DNA from: JAKVCB01 sp963578605
GTDB taxonomy: Bacteria; Planctomycetota; Planctomycetia; Pirellulales; Lacipirellulaceae
Assembly (NCBI GenBank): GCA_963578605.1
Contig: CAUZEA010000093.1
Coordinates: 1 to 22,681 of the forward strand
Length of the DNA: 22,681 bases
Reading direction: 5' to 3'
Shown: piece after piece, positions 7,504 through 16,002 of the stretch
Numbering within the stretch: position 1 is the first letter of the stretch
Layout: every line of letters begins with the position of its first letter
Program-made: the position numbers and the translations under genes
Notes under the pieces: model-generated
What the model was told of the DNA's origin: nothing
What the model saw: the letters and a program-made list of their open reading frames with translations, nothing else
Databases searched by the model: none

Positions 7504-8841
7504 ATGGATTGGTTGCTCGGCATCAAAATGGAGCTTCGCCTTGGGGTAATCTTTGGTTTAGGGATCTGCTGCGGCGCTGCTGCAAATCTTGCCATCAACC
7601 GCTGGGCCTGGCGATCACACACGGTCAGCCCCTGGTCGGCAGGCCCGGCGGAAACTGCTGCCCGTACCTGGTTCGATTGTCTCCCGGTACTCGGCTGGCT
7701 GAGACTCCGACGCGAAGCGGGTTTTCATGGAGTCGGATTCTGGATCCGGCCAATGTGCATCGAGCTCTTCTTTGCAGCAGCACTGGCGGGGCTGTACTGG
7801 TGGGAGGTTGATCAACTCGGTCTGATCGCGGGGCAAGTTTCTTTGAAACCAACTCCCGGCCTGCTGGTACCCGGTTGGGTACCCCACGCGACCTTCCTCA
7901 GCCATACGCTCCTCTTGTGGCTGATGGTCGTGGCCAGCTTTATCGATATTGATGAGAAGATCATTCCCGATGAAGTTACCGTGTTGGGTACCCTGGTCGG
8001 GGTTAGTCTGGTGACGCTGGTCCCAATGTCGCTGTTGCCGAACGTATCGGGGCCACTGGCGGATCCCCCCCAAGTTGGCGTTTTGCTCAATGCGGTTCCT
8101 AATCCGCTGGGTCCTCTGGCCGGTCGTATGTTTGTCGAGCCGACTACCGCGGTCGCACCACACTCCTGGCCACCCATTCTGGCAGCCCGACCTAACGGGT
8201 GGTCCTTGGCCGTTGGTTTGGCAACGTACTGGCTCTGGTGCTTTGCGCTGGTACCCCGGATCTGGCGTGGCCGACGTGGAGCCATGGTTGCTCTGGGGCT
8301 GATCACCGCTCGGGTTACACGCGAGCTGGCTCGGCCCCCGCTTTTGGTCATTGCTGTTGGTGGCAGTATCCCGATTCTCTGCGTGTGGCTGGTTGGTGGA
8401 GGACCATGGATCGGTATGCTCACGGCGCTGATTGGCTTGGCAGGAAGTGGTGGGGTCGTGTGGGCAGTGCGGATCGTGAGTTCGGGGGCCCTTGGTCGTG
8501 AGGCGATGGGGTTTGGCGACGTCACCCTGATGATGATGATCGGGACCATACTTGGCTGGCAGGCGTGTCTGATCGTATTTTTTCTGGCACCGCTGGCAGG
8601 TATTTTGGTGGGACTTCTACAACTCGCTCTGCGGAAAGACGACGTGATTCCCTATGGGCCATTTCTGTGCCTGGCGGCACTTGCCGTCATAGTCCTGTGG
8701 GTCCCAATTTGGTCCTGGGCCGAGCCTATCTTTGCAATGGGGTGGGTCGTACCTATTGCACTGGGTGTTTGCTTGCTGCTCCTGGCACTGCTGTTGGGTA
8801 TCTGGGCCCGCATCAAGAAGCTACTTTTTATTCAGGAGTGA
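7504..8841 (+). CDS. Prepilin peptidase (type IV leader peptidase, A24 family), divergent
   Basis: A 445-residue polytopic membrane protein expected to cleave the leader of type IV pilin or type II secretion pseudopilins at the inner face of the inner membrane. The two catalytic aspartates of the A24 family are present: Asp148 in SFIDIDEKIIPDEV and Asp339 in GFGD. The region before the first aspartate (WFDCLPVLGWLRLRREAGFHG) resembles the N-terminal domain of bifunctional PilD but lacks the paired CxxC zinc cysteines, so methyltransferase activity is doubtful. About 190 residues separate the aspartates, much more than in standard enzymes, with hydrophobic stretches and an Arg-rich loop (RIWRGRRG). 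The ATG at 7504 is preferred; the frame is open into aroK, and ATG 7531 is possible. No pilin gene is in the window. Confidence 0.87.
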   Translation: MDWLLGIKMELRLGVIFGLGICCGAAANLAINRWAWRSHTVSPWSAGPAETAARTWFDCLPVLGWLRLRREAGFHGVGFWIRPMCIELFFAAALAGLYWWEVDQLGLIAGQVSLKPTPGLLVPGWVPHATFLSHTLLLWLMVVASFIDIDEKIIPDEVTVLGTLVGVSLVTLVPMSLLPNVSGPLADPPQVGVLLNAVPNPLGPLAGRMFVEPTTAVAPHSWPPILAARPNGWSLAVGLATYWLWCFALVPRIWRGRRGAMVALGLITARVTRELARPPLLVIAVGGSIPILCVWLVGGGPWIGMLTALIGLAGSGGVVWAVRIVSSGALGREAMGFGDVTLMMMIGTILGWQACLIVFFLAPLAGILVGLLQLALRKDDVIPYGPFLCLAALAVIVLWVPIWSWAEPIFAMGWVVPIALGVCLLLLALLLGIWARIKKLLFIQE

Positions 8842-9080
8842 GCCCGCGTACGAACAGGGTCTGCTTGCTTTTCATCGCGGTGCCGCCTTCGAAAGCGGAA
8901 GAATGCTAGCAGCACTTTGAAAACGAACCGCACTTGCCAGCACCAAGGTGCCTTGCTACGCTCCGGCCGCTTCTGTCGAACAATCCCTGGTTTCAGACCC
9001 TGGTCCCTGGGTAGAAGTCTGTTACCGGCGAACAAAAAAACATTACCCCACATAGACTTCAAACGGTAGGGAACGTCGTC

Positions 9081-9917
9081 GTGCGATCGTCCCGGGCCAA
9101 TCGACTCGCGTTATTCGTCTCGCTTTTGGGTGTGATCGGCTGCGGGAGACTCGTGTTTACCCCGACCCCAACGACGCAGCCGGTGGTGACATTAACTCCC
9201 GAACAGCAGCAGATGTTGGCATTGCAGCAGCAGCAGTTTCAAGAGCGTGTTGTGCAACTCGATCGCAGTAACCAGGAGCTGGAGTCGTTGCTGGCGCAGT
9301 CCCGCCAGCAAACACAAATCTTCGAGGACCAGCTTGCCGCCACCCAGGATCAGCTTCGCGGTACGGCCAACCAGCTCGCGACTGTACAAGGTGACAATCA
9401 ACAGCTCCGCAACAAAACATCAGCCCTGGCGGCCTCAATTCAGCGGCAGGCAGGTGCCGAAATTCGAGCCAACAATAGTCTTTTGCGGACGTTAACCATC
9501 ACCGATCTTCCTGGCGTTCAGGTCCGACAGGATGGCGACGTGATTCGTATCGAGCTACCCGACGAACAACTCTTCTATACGGCCACACCGCAGCTCAAGC
9601 CGGCCTCGGTCAGCTTGCTCAAAAGTGTGGGAGCCGATTTGCTGCGGAGCTACCCGCAGCAACTCATCGGCATCGAGGGACACACCGATAACAGTCCACG
9701 GACCTCACCGCAATACCCCACCGGGCATCATCTTTCGATTGCTCAAGCGATGGCTGTCTATGATACCTTGACACGCACGTTGGGAACGCCACCCGGTCAA
9801 CTTTTTGTGATTGGACACGGATCTAATCATCCAATCATGACCAACGCGACGGCGGCTGGGAGAGCACGTAACAATCGCATCGAGCTGGTCATCTATCCCG
9901 AAATAACGCGACGTTGA
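9081..9917 (+). CDS. OmpA-family peptidoglycan-associated lipoprotein with coiled coil
   Basis: A 278-residue predicted lipoprotein. The N-terminus has a short basic stretch, a hydrophobic segment (LALFVSLLGVIG) and a lipobox ending in Cys21 (VIGC). Residues about 40-125 are Gln-rich with heptad character (LEQQQ/QLDRSNQELE-type repeats) and probably form a coiled-coil spacer. Residues about 170-275 form an OmpA/MotB-type peptidoglycan-binding domain with IEGHTDNSP and GRARNNRIELVIYP. The overall design resembles Pal- or YiaD-like anchors that tie the outer membrane to peptidoglycan. The start is GTG 9081, with GGTAGGGA about 8 nt upstream as Shine-Dalgarno. The 239 bp upstream hold no gene or strong signal that I can see. 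A specific function is not assigned. Confidence 0.9.
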   Translation: MRSSRANRLALFVSLLGVIGCGRLVFTPTPTTQPVVTLTPEQQQMLALQQQQFQERVVQLDRSNQELESLLAQSRQQTQIFEDQLAATQDQLRGTANQLATVQGDNQQLRNKTSALAASIQRQAGAEIRANNSLLRTLTITDLPGVQVRQDGDVIRIELPDEQLFYTATPQLKPASVSLLKSVGADLLRSYPQQLIGIEGHTDNSPRTSPQYPTGHHLSIAQAMAVYDTLTRTLGTPPGQLFVIGHGSNHPIMTNATAAGRARNNRIELVIYPEITRR

Positions 9918-10110
9918 TGGCCCGGCCCGTTTTCGGGTGTTTGACCGGCACGATCGGGTGGTCGGGTAGCTCGATGATTACAGCCGGTGTCGTCGTCTGG
10001 TTTGAGGGTACAATACTTTCGGTGATGCTTTCTGGCCGGGCATCGCTAAGATGGTTCGCACCGTTGTTTCCCGGCCTCTCGACCCACTTCCGAAACCGTG
10101 ACCAACTGCC

Positions 10111-10716
10111 ATGATTGCCATCATTGATTATGAAATGGGAAACCTTCGCAGTGTGCAAAAAGGTTTCGAGAAAGGCGGATATCAGGCGATCATCGCGAGC
10201 GATCCAGCCGTGGTTGATCGTGCCAGCCACATCGTGTTGCCGGGTGTAGGGGCCTTCGCCGATGCGGTTGCGGCACTCCGCCGGCGAAACCTGGTCGAAC
10301 CGGTTCGGGCCGCGGTCGCTGCGGGGAAGCCTTTTTTGGGTATTTGCCTGGGCCTGCAACTGCTGTTCGAAAAAAGCTACGAAGATGGTGAGTTCGAAGG
10401 TCTGGGCATCATTCCGGGCAAAGTTGTGCGATTCAAGGTGCCAAAAGATTACAAAGTTCCCCATATGGGCTGGAATCAGGTTGTATTTCGCCGTCATCCG
10501 CCAATTTTTTCCGGTTTAGACGATGGAACCTATTTCTACTTCGTCCACTCCTACTACGTCGTACCGAGTGACAAGTCGGTGATCGCCACCGAGACCCACT
10601 ATGCTGAACCTTTCTGCTCTTCAATCTGGAAAGACAACCTCTTTGCCACTCAGTTTCATCCTGAAAAGAGCCAGGCTGATGGCCTGCGGGTGCTGGCGAA
10701 CTTTGCGGAACTGTAA
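10111..10716 (+). CDS. hisH: Imidazole glycerol phosphate synthase, glutaminase subunit HisH
   Basis: A 201-residue class I glutamine amidotransferase that supplies ammonia to HisF in histidine and purine-linked biosynthesis. The N-terminus MIAIIDYEMGNLRSV is diagnostic of HisH. The nucleophile is Cys79 in GICLGLQLLF, and the rest of the triad is His183 and Glu185 in FATQFHPEKSQ. PHMGWNQV and YFVHSYY are further family motifs. Length is as expected. The start is ATG 10111 with no strong Shine-Dalgarno. The expected partner hisF is not in the window, although hisA lies 524 bp downstream, so the histidine genes are only partly clustered. Confidence 0.97.
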   Translation: MIAIIDYEMGNLRSVQKGFEKGGYQAIIASDPAVVDRASHIVLPGVGAFADAVAALRRRNLVEPVRAAVAAGKPFLGICLGLQLLFEKSYEDGEFEGLGIIPGKVVRFKVPKDYKVPHMGWNQVVFRRHPPIFSGLDDGTYFYFVHSYYVVPSDKSVIATETHYAEPFCSSIWKDNLFATQFHPEKSQADGLRVLANFAEL

Positions 10717-10793
10717 CCACACCAGAGGGCCGGTGCCGTGCCTGGAAAACCTATCCGGTCCGGTTCTGTTTACCATCGACACGGTCGGTGGCA

Positions 10794-10814
10794 CCGCCGG
10801 GCACCCTCCGGCGG
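10794..10814 (+). terminator. GC-rich hairpin after hisH
   Basis: CCGCCGG (10794-10800) and CCGGCGG (10808-10814) are exact inverted repeats around a 7-nt loop. The right arm is followed by GGTCTTAAGTT, which is only mildly T-rich. It starts 77 bp after the hisH stop and is the best terminator candidate for that gene. Confidence 0.35.
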
Positions 10815-11120
10815 GGTCTTAAGTTGTTGGGCTGTTGTGGGCCGTCAAGGCGCGGTTGGGGTTTCTACCCCTACCAATCACGGTCCAACCCGTAAGTCCT
10901 GGTCTTAGTGCAGCACCCGTGGAAAAAGTGGTCTTTCACGACGGCGTCAGCAGAACAGTTCCTGGTGACTGGCTTGGCCGCCTGAAAATGGGTTCACCCA
11001 GCAGGGCTAAAAGCTGGCAAGCCGTTTTGTGTCAATCGAGTACTGATGTGCCAATCGGCCACGGCTGGATCATTTTCGGGCTTCGATATCGCCGGACTTT
11101 AACGCCCTATTCTCCTTGCC

Positions 11121-11134
11121 TGTAACAAGTTACA
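11121..11134. promoter_or_regulatory. Palindrome TGTAAC-AA-GTTACA upstream of hisA
   Basis: Two perfect 6-bp half sites (TGTAAC and GTTACA) are separated by AA. The element lies 106 bp before the hisA start and 25 bp before a weak -35/-10 pair. That spacing is what a regulator-binding operator would have, but no regulator can be named. Confidence 0.3.
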
Positions 11135-11240
11135 CACTGTGGAAACGACTTTGGCCACTTGCGATTTGGGGCCAGTTGTGGGATAGTTCTGGGTTCTGCT
11201 TCTTATCCCAACTCTAATCGTCGAACAAAATGGCTTTGTG

Positions 11241-11954
11241 ATGGAAGTTTGGCCTGCGATCGATCTCCGTGGTGGCATGTGTGTTCGGCTTGAGCAGGGT
11301 GACTATGCGCGCGAAACAGTGTACGGTCAGGATCCCCGAGAAATTGCCCGGCAGTTTGTGGAGCAGGGGGCTCGATATCTACACCTGGTGGATCTTGAAG
11401 GGGCCCGCGAGGGCCTGCCGGTCAATTTGCCGACCGTTCAAGAGATCCTCGCGTCGGTTGATATCACCTGTGAGCTGGGTGGAGGGATTCGCGATGAGCA
11501 GTCGATTGCTGAATTGCTCGACTTTGGTCTCGAACGGCTGGTGTTGGGGACTTCTGCCTTGAAGAATCCCGATTGGTTTCGGAAAATATGCGAGGAGTTT
11601 CCGAGGAGGCTTGTTTTGGGAATTGATGCCCGCAACGGCCGGGTTGCCACCAATGGTTGGTTGGAAACGAGCGATGTAGCGGCCATCGAATTAGCATCCC
11701 AATACAAGGGAGTGCCGCTTGCGGCGATCGTCTACACCGACATTGCCACGGACGGAATGCTGGGCGGGCCTAATGTTTTGGCGATGCAGGAAATGCAGAA
11801 TTCGGTCGACGTACCAGTGATTGCTTCCGGGGGAGTGACAACGGTCCAGGACGTCTGTCGATTGGCTGAGGCGGGCATGGCAGGTTGTATTATTGGGCGG
11901 GCACTTTATGAGGGGACTCTCACCTTGTCCGAGGCGATTGAGGCCGCTCAATGA
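11241..11954 (+). CDS. hisA: ProFAR isomerase HisA
   Basis: A 237-residue (beta/alpha)8-barrel isomerase of histidine biosynthesis that converts ProFAR to PRFAR by an Amadori rearrangement. The general base Asp8 is in WPAIDLRGG, and the general acid Asp129 is in LGIDARNGRVATNGW. Phosphate-binding loops are CELGGGIR and IASGGVTT, and YTDIATDGMLGGPN is diagnostic of HisA over HisF. The ATG at 11241 is preferred over the adjacent GTG at 11238. No clear Shine-Dalgarno precedes it. The gene ends 124 bp before the EF-G-like gene. Confidence 0.96.
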   Translation: MEVWPAIDLRGGMCVRLEQGDYARETVYGQDPREIARQFVEQGARYLHLVDLEGAREGLPVNLPTVQEILASVDITCELGGGIRDEQSIAELLDFGLERLVLGTSALKNPDWFRKICEEFPRRLVLGIDARNGRVATNGWLETSDVAAIELASQYKGVPLAAIVYTDIATDGMLGGPNVLAMQEMQNSVDVPVIASGGVTTVQDVCRLAEAGMAGCIIGRALYEGTLTLSEAIEAAQ

Positions 11955-11961
11955 GATTGCC

Positions 11962-11990
11962 TTGGCAATACGGTACAGCAGTAATAAAGT
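11962..11990 (+). promoter_or_regulatory. Candidate sigma-70-type promoter for the EF-G-like gene
   Basis: TTGGCA (11962-11967, five of six matches to TTGACA) and TAAAGT (11985-11990, four of six matches to TATAAT) are 17 bp apart. The pair starts 8 bp after the hisA stop and lies about 90 bp before the EF-G-like start. It would let that gene be transcribed independently of hisA. Promoter rules in planctomycetes are less well known, so this is tentative. Confidence 0.35.
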
Positions 11991-12078
11991 AATTGATATT
12001 CGCTGTTCAGGTAGCGGCAGTTGCCTCACGCCAACGGTAATTCCGCCGCCGAATCCGGAACACCTAATAGGAGTAACC

Positions 12079-14169
12079 ATGACCAGGAAAGTCGAAGACA
12101 TCCGCAATATTGTCGTCTGCGGGCATGGGTCATCAGGCAAGACATCCCTCGTCGACAAGCTGCTTGTGAAAACAGGGGCCGTCAAGGCCAATCCCAGCGT
12201 CGATGAGGGGACCAGCCTGTGCGACTTCGACGAAGAGGAAAAACATCACAAGCATTCGATTGAAGCCTCGCTCACACATTTCGATTATGGGGGCAAACAT
12301 TTTAATGTCATCGACACACCTGGTTATCCCGATCTGATTGGCCAAACCGTGGGCACGTTGCGAGGCGTTGACACGGCATTGATTGCCATCGAGGCGTCAG
12401 GGGGGGTTAAAGTCAACACGCGCCGCGTCTGGCACGAGGCGGAGAAGGCAGGACTCGGGCGTATCCTCTGTATCACGAAAATGGATGCCGATAATATCGA
12501 CTTCACCGCACTCATGGACCAAATCAAGGAAGTCTTTGGTAATCAATGTGCGCTGTTCAATGTTCCGATTGGTCAGGGGGCGGATCTGACGGGTGTGGCG
12601 AGCGTTATCGAACCACCCGCCACTGCCGAGGGAGCGTTGATCGCCCCGTCAGAACTCAGCGAACCGCTCATGGAATCGATCATCGAGGCAGATGAAGAAG
12701 TCATGGAACAGTATTTCGAGGGTGAAATGCCCTCGAAAGAGACCCTTTCGCAGCTCACGGTCGAAGCGATCAAACAAGGGACCTTGACCCCGGTCGTATG
12801 CATTTCGACCAAGAAGGATGTCGGTTTAAGCGAATTGCTCGACGTGCTGCAGGGTGCAGCGCTGCCGCCAACGGCAGTCAAACGCACCGCGATTAAAGAG
12901 GACGATGAAATTACGCTGAAGGCGGATCCTGCAGCTCCTCTGGCTGCCCAGGTCTTCAAGACCCGCATCGATCCCTTCGTACAGAAGCTGAGCTTCATTC
13001 GTATCTTTTCGGGGACACTTTCGAAGGACTCGACCGTGCCTTCACCCGGTTCTCGCAGGGGAATCAAAATAGGCCCCCTCCTCTCGGTACAGGCCGACAA
13101 AACCGAGAATGTCAATGAAGCGGTCGCCGGGGACATTGTGGCGGTTGCGAAATCAGAAGAACTTCATACCGGTACAACATTGGGTGATGTTGAAATACCG
13201 GCCATACAGTTTCCGACGCCAATGGTCGGTTTGGCCGTTGCGCCGAAGAGTCGTGGCGACGAAACGAAACTCTCCGGGGCACTCCACAAGATCACGGAAG
13301 AAGACAGCACCATCCTCCTGGAGCACGATCAGGAAACGAAGGAAATGGTGCTCACCGGCATGAGTGAATTACACCTTACACTCATCCAGGAACGACTCAA
13401 GCGACGGGACAAAGTGGAAGTCGACACCAAAGAGCCAAAGATCCCCTACCGCGAGACGATTCAAACGATCGGTGATGGGAGCTATCGACACAAAAAACAG
13501 TCGGGTGGGGCAGGGCAATTTGGTGAAGTCCACATTCGGATGTATCCCTTTCCCGAAGACGAGAATGTCGAAGAGTGGTCGACTAAAGCGAAGTTTCCTC
13601 AATTTAAGGGCAGTCACTACCACGAAAAGAGCAATTTTTTATGGGTTGATGCGATTGTCGGTGGATCGATTCCCAGTAACTTTTTGCCCGCAGTCGAAAA
13701 AGGTTTCTTGGAAAGAATCAGCCAGGGTGTTGTCGCTGGTTACCCAGTGCAAAACATTTGTGTTGAAGTCTATTTTGGCAAAGATCATCCGGTCGATTCG
13801 AACGAAACGGCCTTTAGAATTGCGGCGAGCAAGTGCTTTTCCGAAGTCTTTCAACAATCCCGGCCAACACTTCTAGAACCGGTCGTGAACATGCACATTA
13901 CGGTCCCAGCCAATAATGTGGGTGATGTATCGAGTGACTTGCCAGGACGACGTGGCCAAATGGTGGGGATGGATTCGGCCGGGGGAGGCATGACGACCGT
14001 CGAGGCTAGGTGTCCCCTTGCCGAAGTGACCACCTACGCCCGCACCCTCAGTTCCATGACCGGTGGGCAGGGGAGCTATGCGATGGAGTTTTCCCACTAC
14101 GACCTGGTGCCAGCGAATATCCAACAGGAAATTGTTGCCAGAGCCAAGATCAAGAAAGACGAAGACTAA
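12079..14169 (+). CDS. EF-G-like translational GTPase (EF-G-2 / FusA2 type)
   Basis: A 696-residue five-domain GTPase of the elongation factor G superfamily. The P-loop is GHGSSGKT (15-22), unlike the AHVDHGKT of canonical EF-G. G3 is DTPGYPD (79-85), where the usual catalytic His after PG is Tyr83. G4 is TKMD (133-136) instead of NKMD. Domain IV contains RHKKQSGGAGQFGEVHIR, and the C-terminus has the EF-G-type TGGQGSYAMEFSHYD. These features match the EF-G-2 branch known from Thermus and many other bacteria, whose role is unclear. A canonical fusA is presumably elsewhere. ATG 12079 is fixed by AGGAG (12069-12073) 5 nt upstream; the open frame extends back to 11893 but without a usable start signal. 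A stem-loop lies about 60 bp after the stop. Confidence 0.93.
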   Translation: MTRKVEDIRNIVVCGHGSSGKTSLVDKLLVKTGAVKANPSVDEGTSLCDFDEEEKHHKHSIEASLTHFDYGGKHFNVIDTPGYPDLIGQTVGTLRGVDTALIAIEASGGVKVNTRRVWHEAEKAGLGRILCITKMDADNIDFTALMDQIKEVFGNQCALFNVPIGQGADLTGVASVIEPPATAEGALIAPSELSEPLMESIIEADEEVMEQYFEGEMPSKETLSQLTVEAIKQGTLTPVVCISTKKDVGLSELLDVLQGAALPPTAVKRTAIKEDDEITLKADPAAPLAAQVFKTRIDPFVQKLSFIRIFSGTLSKDSTVPSPGSRRGIKIGPLLSVQADKTENVNEAVAGDIVAVAKSEELHTGTTLGDVEIPAIQFPTPMVGLAVAPKSRGDETKLSGALHKITEEDSTILLEHDQETKEMVLTGMSELHLTLIQERLKRRDKVEVDTKEPKIPYRETIQTIGDGSYRHKKQSGGAGQFGEVHIRMYPFPEDENVEEWSTKAKFPQFKGSHYHEKSNFLWVDAIVGGSIPSNFLPAVEKGFLERISQGVVAGYPVQNICVEVYFGKDHPVDSNETAFRIAASKCFSEVFQQSRPTLLEPVVNMHITVPANNVGDVSSDLPGRRGQMVGMDSAGGGMTTVEARCPLAEVTTYARTLSSMTGGQGSYAMEFSHYDLVPANIQQEIVARAKIKKDED

Positions 14170-14230
14170 GGGTCGTGCCATCCCTCCCTTGGCTGGTTGA
14201 GTTGTGTGTAGATGTGACGGCTTCCCGCTG

Positions 14231-14257
14231 GCTGGGGGCCATCGTGGGGCCCGCAGC
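14231..14257 (+). terminator. Stem-loop in the EF-G-like/trmB convergent gap
   Basis: GCTGGGGGCC (14231-14240) pairs with GGCCCGCAGC (14248-14257) with one internal mismatch and a 7-nt loop. It lies in the 222-bp gap between two converging genes, where a bidirectional terminator is expected. No T-run follows. The rest of the gap shows no gene that I can support. Confidence 0.4.
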
Positions 14258-14391
14258 GGATTGGCGGGTGCTGGGGCAAGCAGGCCCTTGGTCGACTGGT
14301 CCGTGGTCGCAGGTAGCGGTACCGCGAAGTCAACTCCCCCTCGGGTGGGATGGGCTGGAAAACAACGCCCTTCGAATGTACGACCCTCTTG

Positions 14392-15057
14392 TTAGCACTG
14401 GCCAGCGGGCCGCTCCCCACCTTTGAGGAATTTTGCCCGATAGACCGTTTGTTCTTTCAGCCGCATCCGGCGTTCGAAGTGAGTGTGGTAATCGAGGTCA
14501 TGGCTTGCGGGTAATTCGGCAGGCCAGGAGGGCCCGCCGAGCTGGGTCGTTTTTGAAATCAATGCCAGCGATTCGTCGAAATAGTCTTGGACGTCGGTCC
14601 AGAAGTGGAGCGTTCCTCCCGTGAGCAGTGTTCGTTGGACGTCGGCAAGAAACTGCTCGGTCATCACGCGACGCTTTCGGTGGCGTTTTTTCCACCACGG
14701 ATCGGGAAAATAAACATGGACGGCCGAACACGACTGGTCGGATAGCGTTTCACGAAAGATTCGCAGGGCGTCGCCACTGACCATGATCGCATTGTCAAGT
14801 TTCCGCTTGGCCAGTCTTGCCGCAGCAAAACGTGCATACTTGTGGGCGATTTCAATACCCAGGAAATTGCGGTCAGGAAATTGCTCCGCCGCGCGCTGCA
14901 TGAAGAGTCCCTTGCCACTTCCGACCTCGATTTCCAGCGGGCCGCCCCCTGCGAAGAGTTCGGCCACGTCCCACAGGCAGGGAAGATCATCGAAAGTCTT
15001 CAGGTGGTGTGACAGGTCCAGTGTGCGATCGGGGCTGTGGAGGGCGTGTCTACCCAT
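14392..15057 (-). CDS. trmB: tRNA (guanine-N7-)-methyltransferase
   Basis: A 221-residue SAM-dependent methyltransferase that modifies G46 in the tRNA variable loop. The SAM-binding loop is LEIEVGSGKG (41-50), followed by FLGIEI for motif II. The family signature VYFPDPWWKKRHRKRR (115-130) and GGTLHFWTDVQDY are both present. The C-terminus THFERRMRLKEQTVYRAKF is also typical. Length matches the family when ATG 15057 is used. The frame is open further upstream (ATG at 15123, MTSIADAACC), but this would overlap the rhomboid gene end and looks non-homologous. It is the last gene of a minus-strand group, 49 bp behind the rhomboid gene. Confidence 0.95.
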   Translation of the reverse strand: MGRHALHSPDRTLDLSHHLKTFDDLPCLWDVAELFAGGGPLEIEVGSGKGLFMQRAAEQFPDRNFLGIEIAHKYARFAAARLAKRKLDNAIMVSGDALRIFRETLSDQSCSAVHVYFPDPWWKKRHRKRRVMTEQFLADVQRTLLTGGTLHFWTDVQDYFDESLALISKTTQLGGPSWPAELPASHDLDYHTHFERRMRLKEQTVYRAKFLKGGERPAGQC

Positions 15058-15106
15058 AAGTTTGTCAGTTGATAGCAAGCGGGTGACCAAAATGCAACAC
15101 GCCGCG

Positions 15107-15922
15107 TCAGCGATCGATGTCATCAAGTTTGAACGATTCTTCCGTCTCTGTCTTCCAATCAATCTCGGGCGGCGTTGCCCCCATCGCAAAAATCGGGATC
15201 AATACGATTCCCGCCACAAAGCCGCCAATGTGGGCCCAAAATGCGATCGGCAGGTCGATCAGGCCATTGAGCATTCCAAGCCCGCTCACCAACTCCAGGA
15301 GGAACCATACTCCCAGCACCAACAGGGCCGGGAGATCGACGATAAAGACCATCAACACGAAAATCAAGGTTCGCACTTTGGCAGTAGGATACGAAACCGC
15401 GTATCCACCCAGTACGGCAGCAACTGCCCCGCTCGCCCCAATCACCGGTATCGTGCTGTGGGGATCCACAACCCAATGTGTCAAGCTTGCCAGGATGCCG
15501 CCAAGCAGGTAGTAGATTCCATACACCAGGTGGCCGAGGCGGTCTTCGATATTGTTCCCGAACACCCACAGCATCCACATATTCATGGCCAAATGCAGCC
15601 ACCCACCGTGTAGGAACATCATGGTGAAGAGGGAGCCAACCACTTGCGCCGAACTTGACGGCAGTTTGACAGACAGCTTTTGGGGAACCGCATTCTTTTC
15701 CCACCGCCGCGGTTGTTCGACCACGTCGACAACGACCGGTCGACCGTTTTCCAACTGGCTGAGTCGCTCCGGAACAAACCCGTTGTGCATGACGACCAAA
15801 GCAGTGTTGCGCGTGTCAAGACTGCCAAGCCAGAACATCACCACGACGTTGGCAAGGATAATCAAACCCGTCACCCACGGAAAGCGACAGTGCGGGTTGT
15901 GGTCGTAGAGAGGAAAGAGCAT
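15107..15922 (-). CDS. Rhomboid-family intramembrane serine protease
   Basis: A 271-residue membrane protein with about six hydrophobic segments. The rhomboid catalytic dyad is Ser164 (IGASGAVAAVLGGY) and His231 (FWAHIGGFVAG). The oxyanion-hole residues His110 and Asn114 are in GGWLHLAMNMWMLWVFG. Between the first and second membrane segments is an extracytoplasmic loop of about 60 residues (VVDVVEQPRRWEKNAV region), longer than in GlpG-type enzymes. The tail after the last segment is short and acidic (EIDWKTETEESFKLDDID). Substrates cannot be predicted. The start ATG 15922 gives a normal N-terminus (MLFPLYDHNPH), as in many rhomboids of this type. It probably shares a transcript with trmB downstream. 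Confidence 0.95.
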   Translation of the reverse strand: MLFPLYDHNPHCRFPWVTGLIILANVVVMFWLGSLDTRNTALVVMHNGFVPERLSQLENGRPVVVDVVEQPRRWEKNAVPQKLSVKLPSSSAQVVGSLFTMMFLHGGWLHLAMNMWMLWVFGNNIEDRLGHLVYGIYYLLGGILASLTHWVVDPHSTIPVIGASGAVAAVLGGYAVSYPTAKVRTLIFVLMVFIVDLPALLVLGVWFLLELVSGLGMLNGLIDLPIAFWAHIGGFVAGIVLIPIFAMGATPPEIDWKTETEESFKLDDIDR

Positions 15923-16002
15923 ACGAACGTGCCGGGAGGCCTCATGCAGCAGCCAGCATGCGTCGCGAACGTGTCCCCCGCCACTTGACTGTTGCTCACC
16001 AA

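Larger units (their letters stand above)
10717..11240. other. Intergenic region between hisH and hisA
   Basis: These 524 bases hold no convincing gene. An open frame at 10835-11125 has no homology that I recognise, no Shine-Dalgarno, and a composition unlike its neighbours. Two local structures stand out: the GC-rich hairpin just after hisH and the palindrome TGTAACAAGTTACA. A weak promoter pair lies downstream of the palindrome: TTGCGA at 11159-11164 and GATAGT at 11182-11187, 17 bp apart, 4/6 matches each. It could drive hisA. Confidence 0.5.

Noticed and set aside
9920..9950. Short CCCG-TTTT-CGGG hairpin after the OmpA lipoprotein gene as terminator
   Set aside because: Only four base pairs of stem; too weak to annotate.
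10835..11125. 96-codon open frame between hisH and hisA
   Set aside because: No Shine-Dalgarno, no recognisable motif, and composition unlike the neighbouring genes; treated as chance.
14010..14426. 138-codon open frame spanning the EF-G-like end and the gap to trmB
   Set aside because: Its first half is out of frame inside the EF-G-like gene and its second half has no motif; no start signal inside the gap.
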